From NCBI GenBank assembly GCA_963576735.1, contig OY755190.1:5511695-5575694 (forward strand): a stretch of 64,000 nucleotides of DNA. Direction: 5' to 3'. The position numbers and the translations under genes were made by a program. Positions 53,901-57,987 of this stretch are shown here, piece after piece. Each line of letters opens with the position of its first letter. Positions within the stretch are counted from its first letter, which is position 1. Origin of the DNA: Bedellia somnulentella (lineage: Eukaryota; Arthropoda; Insecta; Lepidoptera; Bedelliidae). Below the pieces are notes generated by a model. It saw only the letters and a program-made list of their open reading frames with translations. It ran no database searches and was not told the origin of the DNA.

Positions 53901-56542
53901 TTCCAAAAGTGGCTGAGGAATTTCTAATTCCTTAGCTCTGGCTTCCCCCTTCTAGGGATTTATAGCCGTGAGTATATGTATGTATGTATAACAATCATGT
54001 ATTGGCTTCAGAAATCCCTATACTAGATCTGAACTGATTCAACTCATGGATCTGGACAAACGTCCACAGGTAGCTCTAACCCAGACTCACTCTTCACTCC
54101 TATAGGAGGAGCTAAAACTAAAGGTGAAACTGGTTCTAAGATAAATGAGAGTTATTTGCTTCGCTTATGGTCTTGGTTAGATGATGATTGTTTTTGATAT
54201 TCAATAAGCATTCATGATCTATTGTAAACTTGCTTTTTACGTAAAATTGAGCTTCGCTTTTGGCACCTATTGGTTAAGTGAAGAGGTTGAATAAAGTGTT
54301 GGACCTGTGATCGAATTTTAATATTCATGCATTTATTTATTGGGTTATTGATAAAGATTTTTCGGACAACGTCGTTTAGATAGTTTTTTAGCTTCGCAAG
54401 TTTGGCTTACTTTTGATATTACATTGGGATTCAACTTCGTATTTTATTAATAGGTTTTTTTATAATAGCTCTAGAGACCCCGCCATTAGATCTGGACTCG
54501 TCCAACGTCACAATTCGGAGGTCCAGTCGCCGACCACCGTCCACAGTTACCTCCACTCCAGACTCACACAGTACACCAAAAAGAGGTGCACAGAAAAGAG
54601 GGATTAAAACTAAAGGTGACATTGGTTGGAAAAATGTATTGCTTTGCTTATGCTTCTGGATAAATAAAGTTTTTTTCAGATTGTTTAATATCTCATACGG
54701 GAAAATGCACCTTATTGTAATTACCGAATAGACAGTTTTATTTAAACTTAAAAATACAAACACCTGACTTTGCTTTTTAATCATTTTGATGACAAGGTAA
54801 CAAGACAATATTTTTAAGTTATCACTGTGTAAATGCAAAATAAAACGATACATATGTATGTATCGTACACAGTGATAACTTGAAAAAAAATGTCTTGTCG
54901 TGTAAAACGATAGTACCAATTTATAATACTAATACACAAAATATCGATGTTGTATTATCCCACTTCTGAATTGATTTTTAGAGACTGAATTCTATAGTAC
55001 ACAATCACTTTCTATTTTAACGCTTTTGCTGCTACATGCCATTTGTCAATATATTAATTCATCAATCCATAATATACCAAAAAAAACTATCAGCGTGTTC
55101 TTATCTATTCCAGAGACCAAAAACGCGAAGGGCAAAGGTAAGAAGACTCAGCAAGGGCGAGGGAGTAGCGGGCGAAGTTCTCAAGACTCATTGTTTAGCA
55201 ACTCGTTTGATGACACCGAGCTGCATACCATTGTATACGATCAGGATATTGTAAGTTTGATTTTTTAAGTTAAGTCCAATAAAATGAAAATCTGCCCATC
55301 ACTATACTATACATACTTAAAACGGCAGCTTTCCTGGGGTGACAGCACGCTTATTCTTTTAACTATAAATATACACAAATTCACGGCTATAAATCCCTAG
55401 AAGGGGTAGCTAGAGCTAGGGAATTGGAAATTCCTCAACCACTTGTGGTACTTGTGTGGATGAAAAATGGGTCTAAGGGTTGTTGGTGATGGGTCTCCAA
55501 CCGCATCGCCCAAAAACCCTTAAAAGCCCCAATACCCTTAGTCGCCTCTTAGAACACCTGAAGGCATAAAGGGGTAGTGACATTCAAGCCGGCACTACAC
55601 GAAATCTATAACTATATCTTGTGGATTAAAGCCGCTATCTCTTTCAAACTTAAAAGGTAATGTACATCTTTATCTCTTCCTAACCGACGAGTTCAAGATC
55701 TAATCACAAGCATATCAATACCTCTGTCATTAAAATGTTACAACCGTTAGTTTAAATTTAATAAATATAAGAAAAAAATTGTGGATAGTAAAGCAAGTGT
55801 CGCCACGGACCAATATATAATAAAACTACTTTATTCTATCCATTCAGGCTCAGTCGCTGCTCGAAGATTCCGACAATGACAAAAGTAGTAGAACAAAGGA
55901 CAATGTCACTATACCAGAAACGCCAGAGCAGAGTGAAGAGTAAGTTTTATATAGAACTAACATTCATATTAATTTTACATTTACGGTGTGTTTGCAATCA
56001 GTTAATCGTTTTAGAGATCATTACAAACAAGCAAACCTCACATATATTTCCTGTATATAATATTTTTATATATTTATCAAACTTTATTTGTCTGTACTTT
56101 TATAAGCAGAGATCGGAATTGGGTGTGTGAAAATACCTGAAGTGACAAAATACAAAACACATAATTTAAATAATATATATTTATCTCTATCTTATGTTAA
56201 AAAGTTTTGCTACAGATTGATGCAAGGATTTTTTTATTTTGAAATTGTGTCCCGCTGCAAATTTTGGTTATTTTCACACACTCAATTCCGATCTCTGGTT
56301 GTAACTTTTGAACTTGCGTTAGCGGCTCTGTGTTTACGTCTTTTTGGCCCTTACCCAAAATACTCAATCATCACTGAATTAAAAATAATTATTCATTATT
56401 AATGAGTGCCCATATTTAGAACCCAAGTGCAATGAAGGTTTATTATGAGTTGATAATTTTGTGCTTCACTTATTTCAGATCTGATTCAGAACCGGAAGTA
56501 CAGACTAAAAAAACAAAAGCGAAACAGACTAAGAACAAATAA
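23798..56542 (+). CDS. Cap-G: Condensin complex subunit 3 (CAP-G), 30 coding exons
   Basis: Coding join: 23798-23947, 25377-25547, 26669-26794, 27472-27620, 28539-28698, 34071-34252, 34827-35021, 35208-35368, 35872-36059, 37066-37236, 39131-39259, 39848-39961, 40361-40520, 41423-41505, 41920-42037, 42986-43071, 43487-43606, 43957-44124, 44670-44769, 46105-46170, 47296-47406, 47843-48025, 49182-49334, 49832-50014, 50069-50209, 51125-51268, 54469-54615, 55114-55250, 55848-55939, 56479-56542. The sum is 4152 nt, 1383 residues. Seen: alpha-helical HEAT-type repeats over about residues 20-430 (RYRASQLLAAVLAAL, RRAAFLYIAAINV, RVRRVVEEILIPGW), a helical Cnd3-like block at about 560-900, and a Lys/Ser/Thr-rich tail from about 930. 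Known: CAP-G is a HEAT-repeat subunit of condensin I that works with SMC2/SMC4 and the kleisin in mitotic chromosome compaction. Identity is secure from overall similarity. Which tail exons are used is uncertain, because several are duplicates. Confidence 0.95.
24044..24196 (-). repeat. Family A copy, tail part missing
   Basis: GGTTGCTGGTGATAGGTCTC to ACCGACATTC. Confidence 0.65.
24214..24415 (+). repeat. Family E copy
   Basis: CAAGGGGCTTGAGCTTACCC...CCAATTGCGGGTTGGCAGAC...GGATAATTAGGTGATTCA. Confidence 0.6.
24430..24672 (+). mobile_element. Family C element beside an inverted second tRNA-like head
   Basis: Forward core 24582-24654 (GACACTGTAGCTCAG). To its left, 24430-24510 read on the minus strand has GTGGTTGCACGGTTAAGCGC and GGTTCGATCCC, another tRNA-like promoter. 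Confidence 0.7.
24697..24832 (-). repeat. Family A copy, tail part missing
   Basis: AATAAAGGTTGTTGGTGATG to GCCAACACTACACAGC. Confidence 0.7.
24957..25150 (+). repeat. Family A copy, diverged
   Basis: GCGGCTTAGAATAAGATTAC to TAGCTGTGTGTATATATC. Confidence 0.6.
25377..25547 (+). CDS. Cap-G: CAP-G exon 2
   Basis: Residues 51-107: helices including FQNALHYLFTFGDTSANVDR and VVQFVATFCTTL, an early HEAT-type unit. Phase 0-0. Confidence 0.95.
25881..26127 (-). repeat. Family A copy, full length
   Basis: ATACATACATATACTCACGG to CGGCACTACACGGCA. Confidence 0.8.
26222..26335 (-). repeat. Family A copy, 5'-truncated and diverged
   Basis: GGGTAGCCAGAGCTTCAGAA to ATGGGGAAAATATT. Confidence 0.5.
26597..26630 (+). 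repeat. (AAAT)n microsatellite
   Basis: About seven consecutive AAAT-type units within CAP-G intron 2. A similar run lies at 42703-42722. Confidence 0.9.
26669..26794 (+). CDS. Cap-G: CAP-G exon 3
   Basis: Residues 108-149 with SVRYRASQLLAAVLAALGE, a clear HEAT helix. Phase 0-0. Confidence 0.95.
27182..27445 (+). mobile_element. Family B element, head diverged
   Basis: CCCGGGTCAGGCCTACACCA through GGGGACATAAGGCGCAAAAG. Lies just upstream of CAP-G exon 4. Confidence 0.7.
27472..27620 (+). CDS. Cap-G: CAP-G exon 4
   Basis: Residues 150-198: DTRGAVRCRAALALQRLQ then DPDDEVTRAYRFHMSCD. Its 3' half is copied again at 27901-27976. Confidence 0.95.
27901..27976 (+). pseudogene. Duplicated 3' part of CAP-G exon 4
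   Basis: A near-identical copy of the last ~75 bases of exon 4, ending in a changed but still usable donor (GTTAGT). No acceptor precedes it. It is flanked by two copies of GGAATAGCATTACTCTAT (about 27885-27902 and 27998-28015). Confidence 0.8.
28142..28325 (-). repeat. Family A copy, 5' end missing
   Basis: TACATACATACACACGGCCA to GTAGTGACATTCTAAAC. Confidence 0.7.
28539..28698 (+). CDS. Cap-G: CAP-G exon 5
   Basis: Residues 199-252 with VVMSIAKCTRNVSYVLERL and AVRRAAFLYIAAINV. Donor AAG|GTGAGT. The last 84 bases plus adjoining intron are the first unit of the 140-bp array that follows. Confidence 0.95.
28755..29990 (+). repeat. Tandem array of exon-5 3' ends, 140-bp period
   Basis: Nine further units start at 28755, 28895, 29035, 29175, 29315, 29455, 29595, 29735 and 29875, exactly 140 bases apart and in step with the true exon at 28615. 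Each holds the last 84 coding bases of exon 5 (28 intact codons) with donor AAG|GTGAGT, then 56 bases of intron. Copies differ by only a few bases, and there is a four-unit higher-order pattern: the variant GTGAGTTTAGAT recurs after 28698, 29258 and 29958. No strong acceptor precedes the copies. Confidence 0.95.
30219..30351 (+). mobile_element. Family C element, 5'-truncated, with target duplication
   Basis: Starts inside the tRNA-like part (CGAGGTCGCGGGTTCG) after an AT run and ends AAAAAGATTTA. Flanks AAAGGTACGACATATT (left) and AAAGGTCCGACATATT (right) form a near-perfect target duplication. Confidence 0.8.
30370..30670 (+). repeat. Diverged outlying copy of the exon-5 unit with downstream intron
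   Basis: The exon end and donor recur at about 30410-30490, followed by a diverged copy of 29980-30130 (the stretch CTAGAACAAGGGCATAATTG occurs in both). It looks like an older, larger duplication that the 140-bp array grew beside. Another scrap of the unit start lies near 30671-30710. Confidence 0.75.
31112..31475 (+). mobile_element. Family B element, near full length
   Basis: Head TGATAGCCCAGTGGGTAGAA with box B-like GTTCAAATCC, body, tail ATATTCGGCGTAAACGTTTATG. Confidence 0.8.
31646..31719 (+). pseudogene. Copy of the first 74 bases of CAP-G exon 6, with acceptor
   Basis: Matches 34071-34144 with one or two changes and keeps the upstream acceptor tract (TTCCTTCTTCCAACCAG). If spliced from exon 5 it would read on in frame for about 30 codons to a stop near 31735, giving a truncated product. 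Confidence 0.8.
31735..32385 (-). mobile_element. Non-LTR retrotransposon 3' fragment (RT C terminus), frameshifted
   Basis: Minus-strand frame 32372-32067 (begins MALADSTINFGLSCYGRTY) resembles the segment after the RT palm in CR1/Jockey-like elements. The reading continues in another frame as NNTYGERVWSYIMPNMLNNL, so a frameshift has broken it. An AATAAA and an A/T run mark its 3' end near 31735-31760. The 5' part is missing. The flanks ACTAACATTT and CTTAGCCTTT may be diverged target duplications of a site like that near 31005. Confidence 0.7.
32353..34110 (+). repeat. 460-bp tandem repeat carrying exon-6 starts and a LINE scrap
   Basis: Units begin at 32353 (interrupted by a family B insertion), 33191 and 33651; the 460-base period is exact between the last two. 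Each contains the 5' end of the LINE fragment, ~200 bases of intron, and two exon-6 starts 131 bases apart. Exon-like acceptor copies start at 33020, 33151, 33480, 33611 and 33940. The true exon at 34071 is the last member. Confidence 0.9.
32564..32926. mobile_element. Family B element with internal inversion
   Basis: Inserted in the first 460-bp unit and flanked by ATTTAGTTTACT on both sides (12-bp target duplication). The left part is reverse-oriented, with the tRNA-like head near 32780-32830. The last ~75 bases (from about 32850) are forward-oriented and end in the usual tail. CTAGTTTCCAGAGAAG at the left end recurs inverted at the junction. Confidence 0.8.
34071..34252 (+). CDS. Cap-G: CAP-G exon 6
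   Basis: Residues 253-312: RSPRVRRVVEEILIPGWL and NIVDLLRAIRLD, HEAT-type helices. Chosen as the true copy because only here does the frame run on to a donor (GTAAGT at 34253). Confidence 0.95.
34683..34775 (+). repeat. Family A head fragment
   Basis: TGTAGTGTCGGCTTAGAATA followed by degraded sequence, shortly before CAP-G exon 7. Confidence 0.6.
34827..35021 (+). CDS. Cap-G: CAP-G exon 7
   Basis: Residues 313-377: LLEWLPTDKSLRLIP, AWYWRHLAVHLQKIGD and ETVLPDLIVLTGYIK. This tryptophan-bearing block is characteristic of CAP-G. Confidence 0.95.
35208..35368 (+). CDS. Cap-G: CAP-G exon 8
   Basis: Residues 378-431: TTRQYVLHELGEMLQVYD and ALQQLVTDVLT. Acceptor TTATTCCCCTAG; donor GTATGA. Confidence 0.93.
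35872..36059 (+). CDS. Cap-G: CAP-G exon 9
   Basis: Residues 431-494: LSPDVLRSFVSALELVVPE, then an acidic linker. Fragments of it recur out of order at 36670-36820. Confidence 0.95.
36070..36415 (-). mobile_element. Family B pieces, interrupted
   Basis: Tail at 36070-36160 (TCTTCACGCTTAATATCCCT) and body at 36290-36365 (GATAGGGGCAGACCTATCGC), with unrelated sequence between. Confidence 0.55.
36665..36820 (+). pseudogene. Scrambled fragments of CAP-G exon 9
   Basis: 36672-36715 resembles the exon's end (GTGACGTCATC ... TTGTACGGAGGC). 36776-36815 resembles its beginning (CTACGCTCATTCGTGTCCGC). Their order is reversed relative to the exon, suggesting the junction of a decayed tandem copy. Confidence 0.65.
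37066..37236 (+). CDS. Cap-G: CAP-G exon 10
   Basis: Residues 495-551: coiled-coil-like LNVAIEAQEEAVRDQNYALA followed by a short polyproline (QPPPPPVVVQP). Phase 0-0. Confidence 0.93.
37308..37428 (-). repeat. Family A copy, 5'-truncated
   Basis: ATACATACATATACTCACGG to AGATGGCAAAATAAAGG, then directly abuts a family C element. Confidence 0.75.
37434..37680 (-). mobile_element. Family C element, near full length
   Basis: tRNA-like core at 37509-37579 on the minus strand. The far flank extends to CCTACCTCCGAATTATTAC. Confidence 0.8.
37739..38098. mobile_element. Head-to-head pair of family C elements
   Basis: Minus-strand copy with core 37821-37891, then a plus-strand copy with core 38000-38070. 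The minus copy is nearly identical to the one at 37434. Confidence 0.8.
38100..38240 (-). repeat. Family A copy, tail part missing
   Basis: AAATAAAGGTTGTTGGTGAT to GCCGACACTACATAGC, abutting a family C element on its left. Confidence 0.75.
38487..38734 (-). repeat. Family A copy, full length
   Basis: ATACATACATACATATACTC to GCCGACACTACACAGC. Confidence 0.8.
38801..38834. repeat. Perfect short hairpin
   Basis: AATCCAACGATACCT and AGGTATCGTTGGATT, 15 perfect pairs with a 4-base loop, in CAP-G intron 10. Weaker pairing extends outside it. Confidence 0.85.
39131..39259 (+). CDS. Cap-G: CAP-G exon 11
   Basis: Residues 552-594 (INKCLIILNCALDSPQVTKI), start of the Cnd3-like region. Phase 0-0. Confidence 0.94.
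39510..39755 (+). repeat. Family A copy, near full length
   Basis: GTGCTGTGAATAGTAGTG to GCCGTGAGTATAAGTAAG, about 90 bases before CAP-G exon 12. Confidence 0.75.
39848..39961 (+). CDS. Cap-G: CAP-G exon 12
   Basis: Residues 595-632: VLENALETVALYGMLDKNFA, a conserved Cnd3-type helix pair. Phase 0-0. Confidence 0.95.
40155..40310 (-). mobile_element. Family B fragment
   Basis: GTGTTCCCATGTTTTGCTTG...GATAGGGGGCAGGCCTATCG, close before CAP-G exon 13. Confidence 0.6.
40361..40520 (+). CDS. Cap-G: CAP-G exon 13
   Basis: Residues 633-685: VVSTVLRCIVDLLCVHGAK followed by an acidic loop. Donor GTAATT. Confidence 0.94.
41205..41252 (+). mobile_element. Family C 3' end only
   Basis: AATAATACCGCACATACCAC...GAACATAAAAATTTAAAT, diverged. 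Confidence 0.5.
41423..41505 (+). CDS. Cap-G: CAP-G exon 14
   Basis: Residues 686-713 (STVIELLLKIMDSA). Acceptor TTTTTTTTGTTCAG. Confidence 0.9.
41640..41745 (-). mobile_element. Family D fragment
   Basis: TAACACCATCCACATTGGCTCTAC...TCTAAACCATATTAACATTCC, homologous to 15960-16060. Confidence 0.6.
41762..41827 (-). repeat. Family A tail fragment
   Basis: ATACATACATATACTCACGG to GGCTAAGGAATTAGGAA. Confidence 0.7.
41920..42037 (+). CDS. Cap-G: CAP-G exon 15
   Basis: Residues 714-752: AYRLIIVEGLCRLLHLGHL and ILSRLFILWFNPAT, the best-conserved motif of the Cnd3 region. Confidence 0.95.
42838..42968 (+). repeat. Family A copy, 5'-truncated
   Basis: AACCTTTATTTTACAATTGT to TTACAGCCGTAAATAAATG, ending about 20 bases before the CAP-G exon 16 acceptor. 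Confidence 0.65.
42986..43071 (+). CDS. Cap-G: CAP-G exon 16
   Basis: Residues 753-781: LRQVIGVFFQSFASTCEGAQ. Donor GTTTGT is unusual. Confidence 0.93.
43487..43606 (+). CDS. Cap-G: CAP-G exon 17
   Basis: Residues 782-821: IPTLRALANAPSSSPVAEID and VVRFIVSLTR. Phase 0-0. Confidence 0.94.
43690..43861 (+). repeat. Family A copy, 5'-truncated
   Basis: GAGATGCGGTTGAAGACCCA to GTGAGTATATGTATGTATG. Confidence 0.75.
43957..44124 (+). CDS. Cap-G: CAP-G exon 18
   Basis: Residues 822-877: AMAMQLCSHLVRRPNC and ASDLAAMLRNICT, helical. Phase 0-0. Antisense and alternate frames here are open but are shadows. Confidence 0.94.
44172..44408 (-). repeat. Family A copy
   Basis: GTACATACATCACGGCTATA to GACGCTGACTCTATACAGC. 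Confidence 0.7.
44670..44769 (+). CDS. Cap-G: CAP-G exon 19
   Basis: Residues 878-910 (NLIKYLGALEALERAS), the last clear helix before the disordered tail. Ends phase 1. Confidence 0.93.
44965..45705. mobile_element. Possible GC-rich TIR element
   Basis: GGCTCGGTGGATTCAAATGA near the left end and the reverse complement of GTGATTCAAATCACCTCGCG near the right form an imperfect inverted repeat. Both ends are far more GC-rich than the ~350-bp AT-rich centre. No coding sequence. Confidence 0.4.
45826..46070 (-). repeat. Family A copy, near full length
   Basis: ACGGCTATAAATCCCTAGAA to GTAGTGCTATTCTAAGTCG, ending about 35 bases before CAP-G exon 20. Confidence 0.75.
46105..46170 (+). CDS. Cap-G: CAP-G exon 20
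   Basis: About 22 codons (EASLQPEDSLRISRITNSL). First of the run of phase 1-1 tail exons. Acceptor ATATTCCAG; donor GTATGT. Confidence 0.85.
46572..46765 (-). mobile_element. Family B fragment
   Basis: ATAAACGTTCACGCCGTTTA...GATACGGGGCAGGCC, truncated at the head. Confidence 0.65.
46766..47100 (-). repeat. Interspersed repeat shared with 63.44-64.0 kb (inverted)
   Basis: ACTAACATTTTTTGAACGTC, GTAAAGAGAAGAAGCAACAA and CATAACGTGAGAAGAAAAAT all recur as reverse complements at the right end of the window. Confidence 0.8.
47296..47406 (+). CDS. Cap-G: CAP-G exon 21
   Basis: Acidic tail segment (NETIEEEVEIDETSPSDPP), phase 1-1. Donor GTTAGT. Confidence 0.87.
47843..48025 (+). CDS. Cap-G: CAP-G exon 22
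   Basis: Ser-rich tail segment with SDSSGISPVKKLKKGAK, phase 1-1. Two decayed copies follow it. Confidence 0.88.
48113..48183 (+). pseudogene. Decayed copy of the end of CAP-G exon 22
   Basis: The sequence around GGTGATGACTCTGATAGTAG matches exon 22 but lacks an acceptor and has lost the donor (AAAGATATA in place of AAAGGTACT). Confidence 0.75.
48256..48532 (+). pseudogene. Second decayed copy of CAP-G exon 22, split by a family C insertion
   Basis: Left half 48256-48306 and right half 48405-48532 both match exon 22. The stop TAG near 48510 (AAACTTTAGAAG) breaks the frame. The gap is a family C element with a 13-bp target duplication. Confidence 0.8.
48307..48404 (-). mobile_element. Family C insertion with 13-bp target-site duplication
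   Basis: Flanked by TCCATGGGAAACA at 48294-48306 and 48405-48417. The insert carries pieces of the family C flank and tRNA-like end (GACACAGGCGGGGAT), with internal rearrangement. It interrupts a duplicated exon, so it is younger than the duplication. Confidence 0.8.
49182..49334 (+). CDS. Cap-G: CAP-G exon 23
   Basis: Lys/Thr-rich tail (KKLSINKKSTKATKAKE), phase 1-1. Donor GTATTT. Confidence 0.87.
49374..49530 (+). repeat. Family A copy, diverged
   Basis: GCTGTGTAGTTTTGGCTTAG to GAGACCCATCACCC. Confidence 0.6.
49832..50014 (+). CDS. Cap-G: CAP-G exon 24, tail module copy 1
   Basis: Contains SDLDISNITIRKSNRTLQTR and SSSSPDSVGSRRNKK. Founding or best-preserved member of the tail-exon family; phase 1-1, donor GTAAGA. 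Confidence 0.88.
50069..50209 (+). CDS. Cap-G: CAP-G exon 25, tail module copy 2
   Basis: 47 codons fully open in frame, phase 1-1, with its own acceptor (AACCTCAG) and donor (GTAAGA). Contains SDLDISNITIWRSNRTLRTR. Only 54 bases separate it from copy 1, very short for an intron, so copies 1 and 2 may be alternatives rather than both spliced in. Confidence 0.6.
50260..50385 (+). pseudogene. Decayed tail-module copy
   Basis: Recognisable by TCTGATCTGGACATATC and GTCTGGACTCTGTAGAATCTC, but carries stops (CGATAG) and deletions. No donor. Confidence 0.75.
50925..51100 (-). repeat. Family A copy with deletion
   Basis: ACATAAATACATATACTCAC to AAGCCGATACTACACCGC, directly before CAP-G exon 26. Confidence 0.7.
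51125..51268 (+). CDS. Cap-G: CAP-G exon 26, tail module
   Basis: Contains LDLDSSNVTIRRSSRRPPST, TSTPDSHSTPVRG and AKRGAKTK; phase 1-1, donor GTGACA. Clearly related to copies 1 and 2 (LDxSNxTIRxSxR). Confidence 0.82.
51786..51892 (+). pseudogene. Decayed tail-module copy with internal deletion
   Basis: Matches exon 26 at both ends (CTCCAGAGACCCC; GAGCTAAAACTAAAGGTGA) but lacks the LDLDSSN segment. The deletion shifts the frame. Confidence 0.8.
52016..52100 (+). pseudogene. Truncated tail-module copy
   Basis: The stretch CCATTAGATCTGGACTCGTCCAAC matches exon 27, after which the match fades. No donor. Confidence 0.7.
53747..53989 (+). repeat. Family A copy, full length
   Basis: TGCTGTGTAGTGTCGGCTTA to GTATGTATGTATA; close to the family consensus. 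Confidence 0.8.
54008..54135 (+). pseudogene. Decayed tail-module copy
   Basis: ACTAGATCTGAACTGATTCAAC and GGAGCTAAAACTAAAGGTGA match the family. A central deletion and changed bases destroy the frame. Confidence 0.75.
54469..54615 (+). CDS. Cap-G: CAP-G exon 27, tail module
   Basis: 48 open codons, phase 1-1, donor GTGACA; LDLDSSNVTIRRSSRRPPST is identical to exon 26, ending KRGAQKRGIKTK. Conservation of frame and splice sites against decayed neighbours suggests use. Confidence 0.8.
54800..54902. repeat. Inverted repeat (hairpin) of ~33-bp arms
   Basis: ACAAGACAATATTTTTAAGT...CAGTG on the left pairs with CACAGTGATAACTTG...TGTCTTGT on the right. The loop contains a second palindrome CGATACATATGTATGTATCG. 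Confidence 0.8.
55114..55250 (+). CDS. Cap-G: CAP-G exon 28
   Basis: Lys/Gly/Ser-rich start, then SLFSNSFDDTELHTIVYDQD. Ends the phase-1 run (leaves phase 0). Acceptor TATTCCAG. Confidence 0.88.
55370..55603 (-). repeat. Family A copy, near full length
   Basis: ACACAAATTCACGGCTATAA to GCCGGCACTACACG. Confidence 0.75.
55848..55939 (+). CDS. Cap-G: CAP-G exon 29
   Basis: SLLEDSDNDKSSRTKDNVTI followed by PETPEQSEE, with a TP site. Leaves phase 2. Confidence 0.87.
56479..56542 (+). CDS. Cap-G: CAP-G exon 30 (C terminus)
   Basis: Ends SEPEVQTKKTKAKQTKNK then TAA at 56540-56542; a basic, lysine-rich end. Confidence 0.9.
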
Positions 56543-56588
56543 ACCCACATAAGACTTAAACTTTAGAATATTTTTGTATGATGTAAGA

Positions 56589-56594
56589 AATAAA
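56589..56594 (+). terminator. CAP-G poly(A) signal
   Basis: AATAAA 47 bases after the stop codon, followed by T-rich sequence. Confidence 0.7.
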
Positions 56595-56847
56595 AGTCTG
56601 TAATAAGTTTTTTGAATTTTTATTTCATGGTTTCACATTATATTATTTTTTTCTCTTTTTATAAAACTTACAATTTTACTTCTACTTATCTCTACTTAGT
56701 TAAACTCAAAAGAGTAATTGTCATTATGTTCGCATGTTTGTTCTTGAACATATAAAAATTGTACTTATACTCACTAGCCTATAATCTCAAAAGGGGTAGC
56801 CTGAGCTAACGGGGTGCAATCATTTTTATTGTATATTATTAAAATTG

Positions 56848-57095
56848 TGTGGTTAATTTATCATGGTTGTTAACGGTGAGGGAAAACATCGTGAGGAAAC
56901 CCACTTGTCTGAATTGTACTTAGTCATGTGACAGTGTATTCGTATAAAACGGCGATAGGCCTGCCCCCTATCACGTGAGTTCACTGTCCATGCAAAACGT
57001 GGGTACTCTGAACACCAGGTGACAGTCACGTGATGTTCAGAAGTATTAGTACCTCTGCCAACCCCTTCGGGAATATTCGGCGTAACCGTTTATGT
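56848..57095 (+). mobile_element. Family B element, 5'-truncated
   Basis: TGTGTGGTTAATTTATCATG...CGGCGTAACCGTTTATG, between CAP-G and the minus-strand gene. Confidence 0.7.
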
Positions 57096-57722
57096 TATTA
57101 TTAAAATTATCGTAGATTTAGTATTCCTTTCCAGTAGTCATTATACTTTTATAGATTTACATTTAGATTTAGCTTGGTTTGTGCTATATCATTATATTTC
57201 TTAGAATTTGAGAATCAAGAACTCAGGCTATTTGGAAAATTGTGAGCGAGGTAAGATAGACACTTTTACGCCCCATTTCTATTGGTCGCCTTGGAAATCA
57301 CTCCACTTTGCTACTAACCCCCGTTATTCGGATACAAAACATATCAAAAACCACCGATAACTAAGTAAATCAATAAATTATACGTAACTTTTTGACGTGA
57401 CAATGTCTTAAAAGTCGATGAACGCTTCCTGTATGTAAAAAGTATATGATACGATCCCCGAGTCACAGCATGGAACAAGCTTTCTCTCTTACTTTCCATC
57501 GGCCGATGCTTACAAGTGGAAGAGAGACAGCAGTATCACATCAGTATTTCGTCTTTGTCATTTTCTTTCTATCGTTAGTGGTAGTCAATAAACCAACTAT
57601 ACTGAAAACTATGCTTTGTCAAAATTGATACACTACACCAAAAGAACCTCTAACAGAAAATCATTGACATACAAATTTCCAAGCTTCTTCTACCCTACAT
57701 TTATAAATATACTTAAAATACA

Positions 57723-57987
57723 CTAAACAGTAATTTCGTAATCTCTAGCCTTAATAATTTGTACTGTAGTTTTCTCTGGGAATGCTGGGCCATCGTGCTT
57801 GCTATGCCAATCATAGCTGTGCTGAAAAGGATTACTGTCCCAACTTGGCCTAGGCCATGGCCTATCCCCCTTTTTGTCCCAGGGCTTCCATCTGTGGCCT
57901 TCCCAGTGTTCTGTCTCAGGCCCATTGTCTGTTGGGCCTTCTTTGCTGTCTTCATTGCTGTTGCCGTAACCTGGATATGGGCCCCAT
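57723..57987 (-). CDS. Trp/Pro/His-rich gene, last coding exon
   Basis: Starts WGPYPGYGNSNEDSKEGP and ends at TAG (57725-57723). The repeated W-P and W-D spacing and higher GC than the flanks support coding. Confidence 0.62.

Larger units (their letters stand above)
51270..54460 (+). other. CAP-G intron between exons 26 and 27
   Basis: Apart from three decayed tail-exon copies and a family A element, it holds AT-rich sequence, a common-looking nonautonomous end (CGAGTTCAACTCGCACTTGT at about 52860), and a stretch at about 52960-53350 with repeated gcGGC/GCCgc-type short words (ATGCGGCTTAAGAGCG, TGCGGCTTTTGGC) that I cannot place. Confidence 0.5.

Noticed and set aside
57475..57535. Palindrome around CATCGGCCGATG
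   Set aside because: Short and imperfect outside the 12-base centre; no distinguishing context.
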